A stretch of 64,000 bases of DNA from Aurantimicrobium photophilum. GTDB taxonomy: Bacteria; Actinomycetota; Actinomycetes; Actinomycetales; Microbacteriaceae. Below, one piece after another: positions 28,138 to 37,600 of the stretch (position 1 is its first letter; the number at the start of each line of letters is the position of its first letter). Position numbers and translations under genes: made by a program. The notes below the pieces were generated by a model. That model searched no databases. It was not told the origin of the DNA and was given only the letters and a program-made list of their open reading frames with translations. The DNA is taken from the NCBI RefSeq assembly GCF_003194085.1, contig NZ_CP023994.1, positions 434,001 through 498,000 of the forward strand, written 5' to 3'.

Positions 28138-29133
28138 CTAGAACGTGGTCTGTAGCTGGCCAACAACCTTGCCGCCACCATAAACATCGGTGTGGAGGCG
28201 AGGAATGAGTGCATCAACCTTGCTTTGTTCGAGTGCACCGGCGCGGACCAGGGCTTGCAAAGCAACAATGGGGGCCGTGCGGAGGTTGCCGTCCAGGATC
28301 TTCGTGGCAACGGTGGTGCCATCGGGGGTGGAGACAATGAAGACGCCCTCATAGCCAGACTTGGCTGTGAAGCCGAGCTCTTCCATGATGATGACATCGG
28401 GCTCCCCGTGGTCTCCCACGATCCAAGGGTGAGCGAGCATCGAGGAGGCCAGTTTCTGCGCAGAATCCTTGATTCCCATGGGAGCAGAATCATCGGCTGT
28501 GAGCATCTTGGCAACACCAGATGCCAACTTCACTAGCGGCATGGCGTGAACGGGAGCACCACAGCCATCAACCGCTGTTGAAGTAATAGTTTCACCGGTG
28601 AGGTATTCCACGGCTTCCAGGATGCGAACTTGAAGTGGATGGTCGCGGTCGAGATAGTTCTCGGTTGGCCAGCCCTCGTGCTTGCAGGCCAAGAGCATTG
28701 CTGCGTGCTTCCCAGAGCAGCAGTGGTAGATGGGCATAGCTCCACCATCTGCTTGGTAAACCTGCTTGAGCATGTCCTTGTTCACAGGCCATTCTGTAGC
28801 GCACTTAAGGTCTGCTTCAGTGAAACCGCCGGTTGCCAGTAGTTCTTTCACTAACTCAACGTGTGCTGCGGAGCCGGTGTGACTAGAAGTTGCCAGCGCG
28901 GTGAATTCGGGGGAGAGCTCAATGCCCGTGGAGAAAATACCCATGGCTTGGAAAAGCTTCATTGCCGAACGAGGGAAGACCAGCGCGTTGGGATCACCCT
29001 TGCTGAAGAGCACCTGTCCTGCAGGGTCCACAACAACTAAGCTTCCGGCGTGGCGGGACTCGATGAAGTCGTTGCGCACCAAGACGGCTAGTTCTTCTGA
29101 TGTGGCGACGGTGCCGGTTCCAGCCATGTTCAT
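28138..29133 (-). CDS. L-asparaginase, thermolabile (Rhizobium AnsA/asparaginase II) family
   Basis: A 331-residue enzyme of the family typified by Rhizobium etli asparaginase, which hydrolyses asparagine to aspartate and ammonia with a serine-based site. Family landmarks are GSLVVVDPAGQVLFSKGDP, FPRSAMKLFQAMG (Ser-x-x-Lys), CSGKHAAML and VDGCGAPVHAMPL. It lies downstream of gabT on the same strand, beyond a strong terminator, and has its own Shine-Dalgarno (AAGGAA). Both genes could feed nitrogen and carbon into central metabolism. Confidence 0.87.
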   Translation of the reverse strand: MNMAGTGTVATSEELAVLVRNDFIESRHAGSLVVVDPAGQVLFSKGDPNALVFPRSAMKLFQAMGIFSTGIELSPEFTALATSSHTGSAAHVELVKELLATGGFTEADLKCATEWPVNKDMLKQVYQADGGAMPIYHCCSGKHAAMLLACKHEGWPTENYLDRDHPLQVRILEAVEYLTGETITSTAVDGCGAPVHAMPLVKLASGVAKMLTADDSAPMGIKDSAQKLASSMLAHPWIVGDHGEPDVIIMEELGFTAKSGYEGVFIVSTPDGTTVATKILDGNLRTAPIVALQALVRAGALEQSKVDALIPRLHTDVYGGGKVVGQLQTTF

Positions 29134-29153
29134 TCCTTAGGTGAAAAAGAAAA

Positions 29154-29186
29154 GAGGGGTCACTGCGCTAGACGCGGTGACCCCTC
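29154..29186 (-). terminator. Rho-independent terminator of gabT
   Basis: GAGGGGTCAC (29154-29163) pairs with GTGACCCCTC (29177-29186), with further pairing in the loop. On the minus strand it is followed by TTTTCTTTTT, the best U-tract of any hairpin in the window. Confidence 0.88.
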
Positions 29187-29200
29187 ATAATCTAGTTGTT

Positions 29201-30544
29201 TTAGAGAGAAGCGAGTGCCTCATCGAGGACACCGAGGGCGTCTTCGAGCAGTGCATCGCTGGTCTTGACCGAAGGCAGGAAGCGCAGAACGTTTCCGTAG
29301 GTTCCAGCCGAGAGCAAGAGCAGGCCGTGCTGGGCACCGAAGGCCACAATCTTGGTCACTGCTTCTGCGTTGGGGTCCTTGGTGCCAGGGTGGACCAGCT
29401 CGATAGCGAGCATGGCACCCTTACCGCGAACCTCGCCAATGACGGGGTACTTCTCCTGCAGCTTCTTGAGGCCGCCACCAAGGGTCTTCTCTACGCGCTT
29501 AGCTTCATCGAGCAGGTTGTCCTTTTCGATTTCGCTGAAGATCGCGATTGCTGCGGCACAGGAAACGGGGTTACCACCGAAGGTGCCACCAAGGCCACCG
29601 GGGTGAGAAGCATCCATGATTTCGGCGCGGCCGGTTACGGCTGCGATAGGCATACCGCCACCGACACCCTTCGCAATGGTGACGAGGTCAGGAACGAAGC
29701 CAAAGCCTTCAGATGCGAAGTAGGCACCGGTACGAGCCATACCTGCCTGAACCTCGTCAGCTACGAAGACAACGTTGTTCTTTGTGCACCATTCCTGAAT
29801 TGCGGGAAGGTAACCATCTGCAGGAACAATGAAGCCACCTTCACCCTGGATGGGCTCTGCAAAGACGACAGCGAGGTCTTCTGCGCCAACAATCTTCTCG
29901 AGGTAGGTGATGGTGCGCTTGGCTGCCTCTGCGCCGGAGAGCCCGTCGCGGAAGGGGTAAGAGCTGGGTGCACGGAAGATCGAGGGTGCGGTGGGGCCGA
30001 AGCCAGTCGCGTAGGGAGCGTTCTTGAAGTTCATACTCATGGTCAGGTTGGTGCGACCGTGGTAAGCGTGATCCAGAACAGCAACACCGTTCTTGCGGGT
30101 GTACTTGCGGGCAATCTTGACCGCGTTCTCTACTGCCTCAGCACCTGAGTTACATAGCATGGTGCGCTTGGCGTGATTGCCGGGGGTGTGCTTGGCCAGA
30201 AGTTCTGCAACCTTGACGTAGCCCTCGTAGGGGGTCACGGTGAAGCACACGTGAGTGAAGTGAGCGGCTGCCTCTGCAACCGCTGCAACCACAGCATCGT
30301 TTGCGTGACCGATGGTGGTCACGCCGATGCCGGTTGCGAAGTCAATGAACTGGTTGCCGTCAACGTCCTGAACGATGGATCCGTAGGCGTTCTCGATGTA
30401 GACGGGAAGTGCAGCACCCACGCCAGGAGGAACAACCTCTGCGCGTCGTTTGTGCATTTCCTGAGACTTGGGACCAGGAATCGCGGTGACAACCTTACGT
30501 TCCTGAGTTACTGCAACGGATGCGGGGGCAGAGGTGTTTGACAT
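29201..30544 (-). CDS. gabT: 4-aminobutyrate aminotransferase
   Basis: A 447-residue class III PLP aminotransferase that converts GABA and 2-oxoglutarate to succinic semialdehyde and glutamate. The Asp that binds the pyridine ring is in FVADEVQAGMARTG and the PLP lysine in TIAKGVGGGMPI. NSGAEAVENAVKIARKYT is typical of GabT. No succinate-semialdehyde dehydrogenase is adjacent. The start codon follows a -10 box by 6 nt with no Shine-Dalgarno, suggesting a leaderless mRNA. Confidence 0.92.
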   Translation of the reverse strand: MSNTSAPASVAVTQERKVVTAIPGPKSQEMHKRRAEVVPPGVGAALPVYIENAYGSIVQDVDGNQFIDFATGIGVTTIGHANDAVVAAVAEAAAHFTHVCFTVTPYEGYVKVAELLAKHTPGNHAKRTMLCNSGAEAVENAVKIARKYTRKNGVAVLDHAYHGRTNLTMSMNFKNAPYATGFGPTAPSIFRAPSSYPFRDGLSGAEAAKRTITYLEKIVGAEDLAVVFAEPIQGEGGFIVPADGYLPAIQEWCTKNNVVFVADEVQAGMARTGAYFASEGFGFVPDLVTIAKGVGGGMPIAAVTGRAEIMDASHPGGLGGTFGGNPVSCAAAIAIFSEIEKDNLLDEAKRVEKTLGGGLKKLQEKYPVIGEVRGKGAMLAIELVHPGTKDPNAEAVTKIVAFGAQHGLLLLSAGTYGNVLRFLPSVKTSDALLEDALGVLDEALASL

Positions 30545-30550
30545 AGTGCA

Positions 30551-30556
30551 ATCCTA
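30551..30556 (-). promoter_or_regulatory. -10 box TAGGAT for leaderless gabT
   Basis: TAGGAT on the minus strand ends 6 nt before the gabT ATG. Confidence 0.6.
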
Positions 30557-30592
30557 ACTTCCCGGGCTGTGAGGGGAGTGGGTGTCGGCATG

Positions 30593-30611
30593 GAAAAATT
30601 CGTGATTTTTC
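30593..30611. promoter_or_regulatory. Inverted repeat between gabT and dxr
   Basis: GAAAAAT and ATTTTTC are perfect 7-bp arms around TCGTG, in the divergent promoter region about 40 bp upstream of the gabT -10. It may be an operator for either gene. Confidence 0.4.
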
Positions 30612-30681
30612 GCAGAGTTAACAATCTTCAACAATGATAGTTCGCACCCGAATGACATGGCTAGAGGGGAAGAGTGGAAAG

Positions 30682-31773
30682 ATGGCTGTTATGCGTCGCG
30701 TATTGATCCTTGGCTCGTCTGGTTCCATCGGAACTCAGGCACTGGACGTCATTCGCGCAAACCGTGACCGTTTTGAGGTCGTGGGTCTGTCTGTGGGCAG
30801 TAACCGTGAGGTTCTGCACCAACAGGCCACCGAATTCGGTGTGAGCAATATTGCGATTGGCCACGTGGAAGCAGAAGAGCTTGTTCGCTCAGTTGACGCT
30901 GACGTCGTGCTCAACGGAATTACGGGTTCGGTGGGTCTTGGCCCCACACTGGCAGCACTTGAAACAGGCAAAACGCTTGCCCTGGCCAACAAGGAAAGCC
31001 TCATTGTTGGTGGCACGTTGGTTACTGATCTGGCCAAGCCTGGTCAGATTGTGCCGGTTGACTCCGAACACTCTGCGCTCGCGCAGGCATTGGTTTCAGG
31101 CACCCATGCTGAGGTGCGCAGGCTAGTTTTGACAGCATCTGGTGGACCATTCCGTGGCCGTAGTCGTGAATCCCTTGTCAATGTCACTCCGCAGGAAGCG
31201 CTGGCGCACCCTACGTGGGATATGGGCCTCGTCGTGACCACCAACTCATCCACGCTGGTGAACAAGGGTCTCGAAGTTATCGAAGCTCATCTCTTGTTTG
31301 ATATTCCATTCGACCGAATTGATGTCACCGTTCACCCCCAGTCGATCGTGCACTCCATGGTCGAGTTCGTGGACGGGTCCACCATCGCGCAGGCATCTCC
31401 GCCAGATATGCGACTCCCCATCTCGCTTGGCCTTGATTGGCCCCACCGTGTTGCGGGTGTGGGGGAGCCTTTGGACTGGACCAAGGCCCAGAGTTGGACA
31501 TTTGAACCCCTCGATGAGGAAGCATTCCCTGCAGTGTGGCTAGCGAAGCAAGTGGGAACTTCTGGATCAACCTTCCCTGCTGTCTTCAATGCTGCAAACG
31601 AGCAGGCCGTGATCGCTTTCCACGCCGGAAAAATTGGCTACCTCGACATCCTCACTACGATTCAACGCGTGGTGGACGAACACACCCCTGAATCGGGTGC
31701 GTTAACGCGAGAAGCAGTGCTGGAAGCAGAGAGCTGGGCACGTCGCCGAGCCGATGAAGTCATTGGTGGCTAG
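30682..31773 (+). CDS. dxr: 1-deoxy-D-xylulose 5-phosphate reductoisomerase
   Basis: It makes 2-C-methyl-D-erythritol 4-phosphate from DXP with NADPH, the committed step of the MEP isoprenoid pathway. The NADPH-binding motif is [14 protein letters not shown], the metal and substrate sites VPVDSEHSA and [10 protein letters not shown]. The Rossmann strand starts a few residues after the ATG at 30682, giving 363 residues; earlier in-frame ATGs (30634, 30652) would add an unconserved leader, and 30691 is also possible. It heads the conserved dxr-rseP-ispG group. Confidence 0.94.
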   Translation: MAVMRRVLILGSSGSIGTQALDVIRANRDRFEVVGLSVGSNREVLHQQATEFGVSNIAIGHVEAEELVRSVDADVVLNGITGSVGLGPTLAALETGKTLALANKESLIVGGTLVTDLAKPGQIVPVDSEHSALAQALVSGTHAEVRRLVLTASGGPFRGRSRESLVNVTPQEALAHPTWDMGLVVTTNSSTLVNKGLEVIEAHLLFDIPFDRIDVTVHPQSIVHSMVEFVDGSTIAQASPPDMRLPISLGLDWPHRVAGVGEPLDWTKAQSWTFEPLDEEAFPAVWLAKQVGTSGSTFPAVFNAANEQAVIAFHAGKIGYLDILTTIQRVVDEHTPESGALTREAVLEAESWARRRADEVIGG

Positions 31774-31818
31774 CCGTTTCTCGGTTGATTGTCAGACGGT
31801 CAGGTTAATCTTTTTCTA

Positions 31819-33147
31819 ATGGATACTTTCTGGCTTTACGTACTCGGCGTCGTCATCTTTGTGGTGGGTCTGGCGATCTCTATCGGCCTGCACGAAATCG
31901 GTCACTTGGTGCCCGCGAAGATCTTCGGCGTGCGGGTTGCGCAGTACATGATCGGCTTTGGCCCGACCCTCTTCTCGAAGAAGGTCGGCGAAACCGAATA
32001 TGGCGTGAAGGCCATTCCGCTCGGCGGCTACATCTCAATGGCAGGAATGTTCCCACCTGGAGATGAGCCCTCGGAATCAAACAATAAAGTTCGTCGTCTT
32101 TTCGGCAAGCTTGTGCAAGATGCCCGCCAGGCCAGCGACGAATCCATGGTGGATCTCGATTCTTCGAGAGCTTTCTATCACCTACCAGTCTGGAAGCGCA
32201 TCATCATTATGGTCGGCGGACCATTCATGAACTTGGTGCTGGCTTTTGTGCTTTTTGCCATTTTGGTGATGGGTTACGGCCAGCCCACCTCCACCACCAC
32301 GGTTGCCGGTGTCACCGAATGTATTACAACCGACGGTGTGCCTCAGGAATGTGGAACAGATACCGTTCCTGCACCTGGCGCGGCAGCAGGGTTGCTCGCA
32401 GGTGACACAATCGTGGCGATCAATGGCGCTGAGGTTAACGATTGGACTTCTGGAACTGACATTATTCGTGACTCGGCAGGTCAGCCACTTACGGTCACCG
32501 TGCTTCGTGACGGGGTAGAGAAGAACCTCACCATTACCCCAGTAGCGGCACAACGCCCCCTTTATGATGCCCAAGGAAACCCCGTGCTTGATGGTGCCGG
32601 AAATCCAATAATTCAAGAAGTGGGATTTGTTGGCATAGCGCCCACGACAACCATGCAAACACAGCCGATCACAGCTGTGTTCCCCATGATGGGACAGAAC
32701 CTCTCCAGTGTCACCCACATGATTCTGAACTTGCCCCAACGAATGGTCGACATCGGTGAAGCGGCTTTCGGTGATGCCGAACGTGACCCCAATGGCCCGA
32801 TTGGTGTTCTTGGAGTAGGACGAGTAGCCGGTGAAGTGGCAAGTACCGACTTAGTTGCGCCTGATGCAAAGGGTGCGACTCTGATTGGCATCCTTGCGTC
32901 GCTGAACATTGCTTTGTTCGTGTTCAATATGGTGCCACTACTGCCTCTGGACGGTGGCCATATTGCTGGTGCGCTCTATGAGGCAGCTCGTCGCCAGGTT
33001 GCTAAGTGGCGTAAGCGCCCAGACCCTGGTCCCTTCGATACTGCAAAGTTGATGCCTTTGACTTTGCTGGTCATCGTGTTGCTGGGTTCTATGAGTGCGT
33101 TGCTTCTTTATGCAGATATCTTCAAGCCTGTCCGCATTTTTGGCTAA
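31819..33147 (+). CDS. rseP: RIP site-2 metalloprotease (RseP/Rip1 family)
   Basis: A 442-residue intramembrane zinc protease that cleaves anti-sigma factors and signal-peptide remnants. The zinc motif HEIGH is at 25-29 in the first helix. A central PDZ domain spans about 155-255, and the second metal motif is PLLPLDGGHIAG near the C-terminus. ATG 31819 is chosen because TAATCT lies 7 nt upstream and the protein then begins just before the first membrane helix; an in-frame TTG at 31789 has no support. It lies between dxr and ispG, as in most actinobacteria. Confidence 0.92.
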   Translation: MDTFWLYVLGVVIFVVGLAISIGLHEIGHLVPAKIFGVRVAQYMIGFGPTLFSKKVGETEYGVKAIPLGGYISMAGMFPPGDEPSESNNKVRRLFGKLVQDARQASDESMVDLDSSRAFYHLPVWKRIIIMVGGPFMNLVLAFVLFAILVMGYGQPTSTTTVAGVTECITTDGVPQECGTDTVPAPGAAAGLLAGDTIVAINGAEVNDWTSGTDIIRDSAGQPLTVTVLRDGVEKNLTITPVAAQRPLYDAQGNPVLDGAGNPIIQEVGFVGIAPTTTMQTQPITAVFPMMGQNLSSVTHMILNLPQRMVDIGEAAFGDAERDPNGPIGVLGVGRVAGEVASTDLVAPDAKGATLIGILASLNIALFVFNMVPLLPLDGGHIAGALYEAARRQVAKWRKRPDPGPFDTAKLMPLTLLVIVLLGSMSALLLYADIFKPVRIFG

Positions 33148-33167
33148 ACAACTTCAACTGAGACGCG

Positions 33168-33173
33168 TAAGCT
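33168..33173 (+). promoter_or_regulatory. -10 box TAAGCT for leaderless ispG
   Basis: TAAGCT ends 6 nt before the ispG GTG. No Shine-Dalgarno sequence intervenes. Confidence 0.6.
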
Positions 33174-33179
33174 AAAGCC

Positions 33180-34328
33180 GTGCCAGCCGTGAATTTGGGA
33201 ATGCCCAAGACCCCTGAAGTCCTTGCTCCTCGCCGTAAATCGCGCCAGATTAAGGTGGGTAAGGTGCTGGTCGGTGGCGATGCCCCCGTCAGCGTGCAGT
33301 CCATGTGCACCACCCCCACGACCAACATCAACGCAACCTTGCAGCAGATTGCTGAGCTGACCGCTTCTGGTTGTGACATTGTGCGTGTTGCCGTGCCCAG
33401 CCGTGATGACGCAGAAGCGTTGCCCATCATCGCGAAGAAGAGCCAGATTCCCGTTATCGCGGACATCCACTTCCAGCCCAACTATGTTTACGCAGCTATT
33501 GATGCGGGCTGTGCTGCGGTTCGTGTGAACCCCGGAAACATACGTAAGTTTGACGACCAGGTCGGTGAGATCGCTCGCCGTGCTAAAGAAGCAGGCGTCA
33601 GCATCCGCATTGGTGTGAATGCAGGTTCTTTGGACCCTCGCCTTCTGGAAAAGTACGGCAAGGCAACCCCTGAGGCCCTTGTGGAGAGTGCTGTCTGGGA
33701 AGCCAGCCTGTTTGAAGAGCATGATTTCCACGATTTCAAGATTTCGGTCAAGCACAACGACCCCATCGTGATGGTCAAGGCATACCGCCAGCTCGCTGAA
33801 CGCGGTGACTGGCCACTCCACCTGGGCGTGACCGAAGCCGGTCCTGCTTTCCAGGGAACCATCAAGTCCTCTACCGCTTTCGGCATCCTCCTGGGTGAGG
33901 GAATTGGTGACACTATCCGTGTTTCACTTTCTGCTCCTCCTGCTGAAGAGGTCAAGGTTGGTCTGCAAATCCTGCAATCACTGAACCTGCGCGAACGCAA
34001 GCTTGAAATTGTGTCCTGCCCCAGCTGTGGTCGTGCACAGGTTGATGTTTACAAACTTGCGAACGATGTCACTGCTGGTCTTGAAGGAATGACTGTTCCA
34101 CTTCGTGTTGCCGTCATGGGATGTGTTGTCAACGGTCCGGGTGAAGCACGAGATGCTGACCTGGGTGTCGCTTCAGGTAACGGTAAGGGCCAGATTTTCG
34201 TCAAGGGTGAAGTCGTCAAGACTGTTCCTGAGAGCGAAATTGTGGCAACCCTGATCGAGGAAGCTAACCGTTTGGCTGCTGAAATGCCTGCTAGCGAAGT
34301 GGGCACCGTTCAGGTCATTACGCCCTAA
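33180..34328 (+). CDS. ispG: 4-hydroxy-3-methylbut-2-enyl diphosphate synthase
   Basis: A 382-residue 4Fe-4S enzyme of the MEP pathway that reduces methylerythritol cyclodiphosphate to HMBPP. A TIM-barrel ([17 protein letters not shown], then [14 protein letters not shown] and VRVNPGNI) is followed by the iron-sulfur domain with SCPSCGRAQ and the third Cys in [11 protein letters not shown]. The start is GTG. The stop overlaps the ATG of a 31-codon reading frame (TAATG). Confidence 0.96.
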   Translation: MPAVNLGMPKTPEVLAPRRKSRQIKVGKVLVGGDAPVSVQSMCTTPTTNINATLQQIAELTASGCDIVRVAVPSRDDAEALPIIAKKSQIPVIADIHFQPNYVYAAIDAGCAAVRVNPGNIRKFDDQVGEIARRAKEAGVSIRIGVNAGSLDPRLLEKYGKATPEALVESAVWEASLFEEHDFHDFKISVKHNDPIVMVKAYRQLAERGDWPLHLGVTEAGPAFQGTIKSSTAFGILLGEGIGDTIRVSLSAPPAEEVKVGLQILQSLNLRERKLEIVSCPSCGRAQVDVYKLANDVTAGLEGMTVPLRVAVMGCVVNGPGEARDADLGVASGNGKGQIFVKGEVVKTVPESEIVATLIEEANRLAAEMPASEVGTVQVITP

Positions 34329-34423
34329 TGGACGCTATCTTTACTGGGCCTTTCATCTTTTCGGCCATTTTCTTCTTGGTGCTTATTGGCATCGGAATCG
34401 TAATTTTCAGTCGCTTCAAATAA
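34328..34423 (+). CDS. 31-residue single-helix membrane peptide coupled to ispG
   Basis: The ATG shares a base with the ispG stop (TAATG), so ribosomes ending ispG could reinitiate here. The peptide is almost entirely one hydrophobic helix (FIFSAIFFLVLIGIGIVIF) ending SRFK. It was too short for ordinary gene calling. The sequence resembles the membrane N-terminus of flotillin-like proteins (helix followed by SRxK), so it is either a genuine small membrane protein or the remnant of a flotillin gene. No coding potential continues after the stop. Confidence 0.5.
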   Translation: MDAIFTGPFIFSAIFFLVLIGIGIVIFSRFK

Positions 34424-34436
34424 ACCCCCTGGGGTA

Positions 34437-34442
34437 TAGCCT
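34437..34442 (+). promoter_or_regulatory. -10 box TAGCCT for leaderless MFS gene
   Basis: TAGCCT ends 6 nt before the GTG at 34449. Confidence 0.6.
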
Positions 34443-34448
34443 CTAAAC

Positions 34449-35702
34449 GTGACCACAATGGACTACGGGGCAATACAACGACGCTCGTTGCGCGTACTTG
34501 CCACCGGTCAGGTTCTCGGTGGTCTCGGAATGGGTGCCGCGTTCTCCCTTGGGTCGCTGCTGACGGCTTCTGTCGGCGGTTCACCTGCATTTGCCGGACT
34601 TTCCGCCACCATGTCCACGTTGGGTACAGCACTCTTTGCTATTCCCCTTGCGCGTCTAGCTGGTCGGGTTGGACGACGTTTTGCCTTGGCAACCGGAGGT
34701 GCAATCGGCCTCGTTGGCGCAATCATGGTCATCGTTTCAGCTTCGCTGAACAACCTCCCGCTTCTACTTGCCAGCATGCTCACCCTCGGTGCTGGTGGCG
34801 CTGTGAACTTGCAAACCCGCTTCGCTGCAGCTGATCTGGCAAAGCCAGAAACCCGAGCACGCGATCTGTCTTTGGTGGTGTGGGCAACAACGATTGGTGT
34901 TGTTGCCGGGCCCAACCTGGTTGGTCCGGGTGACCTTCTGGGGGAGAAGCTGGGACTACCTGCCCTCACCGGAGCATTCGCCATTGCGGCGGTTGCCCAG
35001 TTACTTTCCGCGATTTTGTATCTTTCTGCACTGCGTCCAGATCCCCTTCTTATTGCCAGAGCGAGAGCGTCTTCTGAAGGTGGAGTCCAGACACCTCCTC
35101 GTCGAGGTTTTGGCGTGGCCATTCGCATTCTTGCTGAATCGCCGGCAGCAGCTGTTGCTGTCTTTGCTTTAGCCATGAGCCACGCCACCATGGTGGCGGT
35201 AATGGCGATGACGCCAGTTCACCTGGCCTTGCATGGTGTGATTATTCCCCTGATTGGGTTGACCATCAGTTTGCACACCGCGGGGATGTATGCGTTCTCA
35301 CCAGTGTTTGGTTGGTTGGCAGACCGCATTGGTCGAACACCCGTCATTCTGATTGGACAAGCAATCCTGTTGTTGTCGTTGCTGGTGAACTTCTCTGCAC
35401 CAGATTCTGTCCTCGCGGTGACCATTGCCCTGATTTTGTTGGGACTGGGGTGGTCGGCAGCAACAGTGGCCTCCAGTGCACTGTTGACCGAGTCCGTTGC
35501 TGCCCAGGACCGCACCACCGTTCAAGGGTTCTCTGACACCGTGATGAGCTTGGCAGGTGCAGGCGGCGGGGCTTTGGCGGGACTCGTTCTTGCTGCCGTG
35601 GGCTATGGGCTTCTCAATATCTGGGTAATTACCCTGGTCCTCTTCGTGGTGATTGCCGTGCTCTCGCTCGGCTGGCGCACCAAGGCATCTGCCACGGCTT
35701 AA
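34449..35702 (+). CDS. MFS transporter
   Basis: A 417-residue major facilitator protein with about twelve transmembrane helices. The loop 2-3 motif reads GRVGRRFALATGG and its repeat in the second half GWLADRIGRTPVILIG. The substrate is unknown; drug-exporter-like MFS proteins have this size. GTG at 34449 is preferred because of the -10 box 6 nt upstream; ATG at 34458 is in frame. Its stop overlaps the -10 box of proS. Confidence 0.82.
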   Translation: MTTMDYGAIQRRSLRVLATGQVLGGLGMGAAFSLGSLLTASVGGSPAFAGLSATMSTLGTALFAIPLARLAGRVGRRFALATGGAIGLVGAIMVIVSASLNNLPLLLASMLTLGAGGAVNLQTRFAAADLAKPETRARDLSLVVWATTIGVVAGPNLVGPGDLLGEKLGLPALTGAFAIAAVAQLLSAILYLSALRPDPLLIARARASSEGGVQTPPRRGFGVAIRILAESPAAAVAVFALAMSHATMVAVMAMTPVHLALHGVIIPLIGLTISLHTAGMYAFSPVFGWLADRIGRTPVILIGQAILLLSLLVNFSAPDSVLAVTIALILLGLGWSAATVASSALLTESVAAQDRTTVQGFSDTVMSLAGAGGGALAGLVLAAVGYGLLNIWVITLVLFVVIAVLSLGWRTKASATA

Positions 35703-35705
35703 GAT
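35700..35705 (+). promoter_or_regulatory. -10 box TAAGAT for leaderless proS
   Basis: TAAGAT overlaps the MFS stop codon and ends 6 nt before the proS GTG. Confidence 0.6.
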
Positions 35706-35711
35706 TGAGAC

Positions 35712-37475
35712 GTGCCTACACGTCTTTCACACCTATTCCTCCGTACGCTGCGCGAAGATCCTGCTGAAGCAGAAGTAACCAGTCACAAGCTGTTGCTTCG
35801 CGCCGGTTACATTCGCCGCCAGGCCCCTGGAGTTTTCGCCTGGTTGCCGCTGGGTCTGCGCGTAAAGGCCAAGGTTGAGAAGATCATCCGTGAAGAGATG
35901 ACTGCTGCCGGTGCTCAGGAAGTTCACTTCCCTGCACTGCTGCCCAAGGAGCCTTACGAAGTTACCGGTCGTTGGACCGAATACGGCGACGGCATCTTCC
36001 GCCTGAAGGACCGCAAGGACGCGGACTATCTGCTTGCTCCCACCCACGAAGAGGTCTTCACTCTTCTGGTGAAGGATCTCTACAACTCCTACAAAGACTT
36101 GCCGGTGTGCCTGTATCAAATCCAGGACAAGTACCGCGATGAGGCACGTCCTCGCGCAGGCCTCCTGCGTGGACGTGAATTCACCATGAAGGACGCATAC
36201 TCCTTCGATGTCTCTGACGAGGGTCTCGCCGAGAGCTACCAAGCTCAGCGTGACGCGTATGAGCGCATCTTCACTCGTCTCGGTCTCGACTACGTCATTG
36301 TGAAGGCTGATGCCGGCGCCATGGGTGGCTCTCGCTCAGAAGAGTTCCTTCACCCCACTGAGGTGGGCGAAGACTCCTTCGTGCGCTCTGCAGGTGGATA
36401 CACCGCCAACATTGAAGCCTTCACTACGGTTGTTCCACCTTCGATTCCTATCGAAGGTCAGCCTGCGGCACGTGTGTTTGATTCCCCCAACACTCCCACG
36501 ATTGACACTCTTGTTGATCACCTCAACGCCACCGAGCCTCGTGAAGATGGCCGACAGTGGACTGCTGCTGACACGCTCAAGAACGTTGTACTGGCCCTGA
36601 CTCACCTCGACGGCACTCGTGAGCTGATTTCGATCGGTCTTCCTGGTGACCGTGATGTTGAGCTGGCTCGTGTTGAGGTTGCCTTCGCTCCTGCTGCTGT
36701 TGAAGCAGCAACCGAAGAGGACTTCGCCAAGAACAAGAATCTGGTCAAGGGCTACATCGGCCCCTGGTCCGAAAAGGGTGCTGTTCTGGGCTCCGAAGGC
36801 ACCTCCAAGATTCGCTACTTCGTTGATCCTCGTGTTGTCGATGGCAGCGCGTGGGTGACCGGTGCGAACGTGGACCAGAAGCACGTATTGAACGTTGTTG
36901 CCGGTCGTGACTTCAATGCTGACGGTGTTGTTGAAGCTTCTGATGTGCGCGCGGGTGACCCAGCACCAGATGGTTCGGGGCCTGTCGAGATTGCTCGCGG
37001 TATGGAAATCGGTCACGTGTTCCAACTGGGACGCAAATACGCCGAGGCGCTGGGGCTCAAGGTTCTGGATGAAAACGGCAAGCTCGTCACCGTCACCATG
37101 GGTTCCTACGGAATTGGTGTGACCCGTATCCTCGCGGTTATCGCGGAGACCAACAACGACGAGAAGGGCCTGATCTGGCCTGCCAATGTCTCACCCTTTG
37201 ATATTCACGTCATTGCCACCGGCAAGGACGATGAAGTGTTCGAAGCAGCAGAGAAGATCGTGGCTGAGCTGGAAGATGCTCGCTACGAAGTTCTCTATGA
37301 CGACCGTCCCAAGGTCTCTCCCGGTGTGAAGTTCGGTGACGCTGAACTCATCGGTGTTCCTACGATTGTCATCGTGGGTAAGGGTCTTGCCGACGGCGTT
37401 GTTGAGCTGTGGGATCGTCGCAGTAACGAACGCACCAGCGTTCCCGTTGCTGACGTGCTCAAGCACATCAAGTAA
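35712..37475 (+). CDS. proS: Prolyl-tRNA synthetase
   Basis: A 587-residue class II aminoacyl-tRNA synthetase of the bacterial (ProS type 1) form with the editing insertion (about 220-400). Motif 1 region is [20 protein letters not shown], motif 2 [21 protein letters not shown], and motif 3 [10 protein letters not shown]. The anticodon-binding domain begins near 480. The start is GTG. In relatives rimP usually lies between proS and nusA; it is absent here. Confidence 0.96.
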   Translation: MPTRLSHLFLRTLREDPAEAEVTSHKLLLRAGYIRRQAPGVFAWLPLGLRVKAKVEKIIREEMTAAGAQEVHFPALLPKEPYEVTGRWTEYGDGIFRLKDRKDADYLLAPTHEEVFTLLVKDLYNSYKDLPVCLYQIQDKYRDEARPRAGLLRGREFTMKDAYSFDVSDEGLAESYQAQRDAYERIFTRLGLDYVIVKADAGAMGGSRSEEFLHPTEVGEDSFVRSAGGYTANIEAFTTVVPPSIPIEGQPAARVFDSPNTPTIDTLVDHLNATEPREDGRQWTAADTLKNVVLALTHLDGTRELISIGLPGDRDVELARVEVAFAPAAVEAATEEDFAKNKNLVKGYIGPWSEKGAVLGSEGTSKIRYFVDPRVVDGSAWVTGANVDQKHVLNVVAGRDFNADGVVEASDVRAGDPAPDGSGPVEIARGMEIGHVFQLGRKYAEALGLKVLDENGKLVTVTMGSYGIGVTRILAVIAETNNDEKGLIWPANVSPFDIHVIATGKDDEVFEAAEKIVAELEDARYEVLYDDRPKVSPGVKFGDAELIGVPTIVIVGKGLADGVVELWDRRSNERTSVPVADVLKHIK

Positions 37476-37516
37476 TTACACGTTCTTAGTGCCACGTTCC
37501 CGCTGGGGGAGCGCGG

Positions 37517-37545
37517 TTCCATCATGCCCGCAGGTCGGGTAGCCT
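37517..37545 (+). promoter_or_regulatory. Candidate promoter of the nusA-infB operon
   Basis: TTCCAT (37517-37522) and TAGCCT (37540-37545) are 17 bp apart. The predicted transcript starts near 37552 and has a leader of about 50 nt with a Shine-Dalgarno AGAGGAGG before nusA. Confidence 0.45.
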
Positions 37546-37600
37546 TAGAGTGCTGCGCCGGGAGGCGTGGGATTACAGGTGCGAATAGAGGAGGCCCACA

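Noticed and set aside
29141-30148. A 335-codon open frame on the plus strand opposite gabT
   Set aside because: It is the mirror frame of a clearly identified enzyme, has no recognisable motif and no ribosome-binding site; long antisense frames are common in biased codon usage.
34430-34448. Continuation of a flotillin gene after the 31-codon peptide
   Set aside because: No frame downstream encodes SPFH-like sequence; the region turns directly into the MFS promoter.
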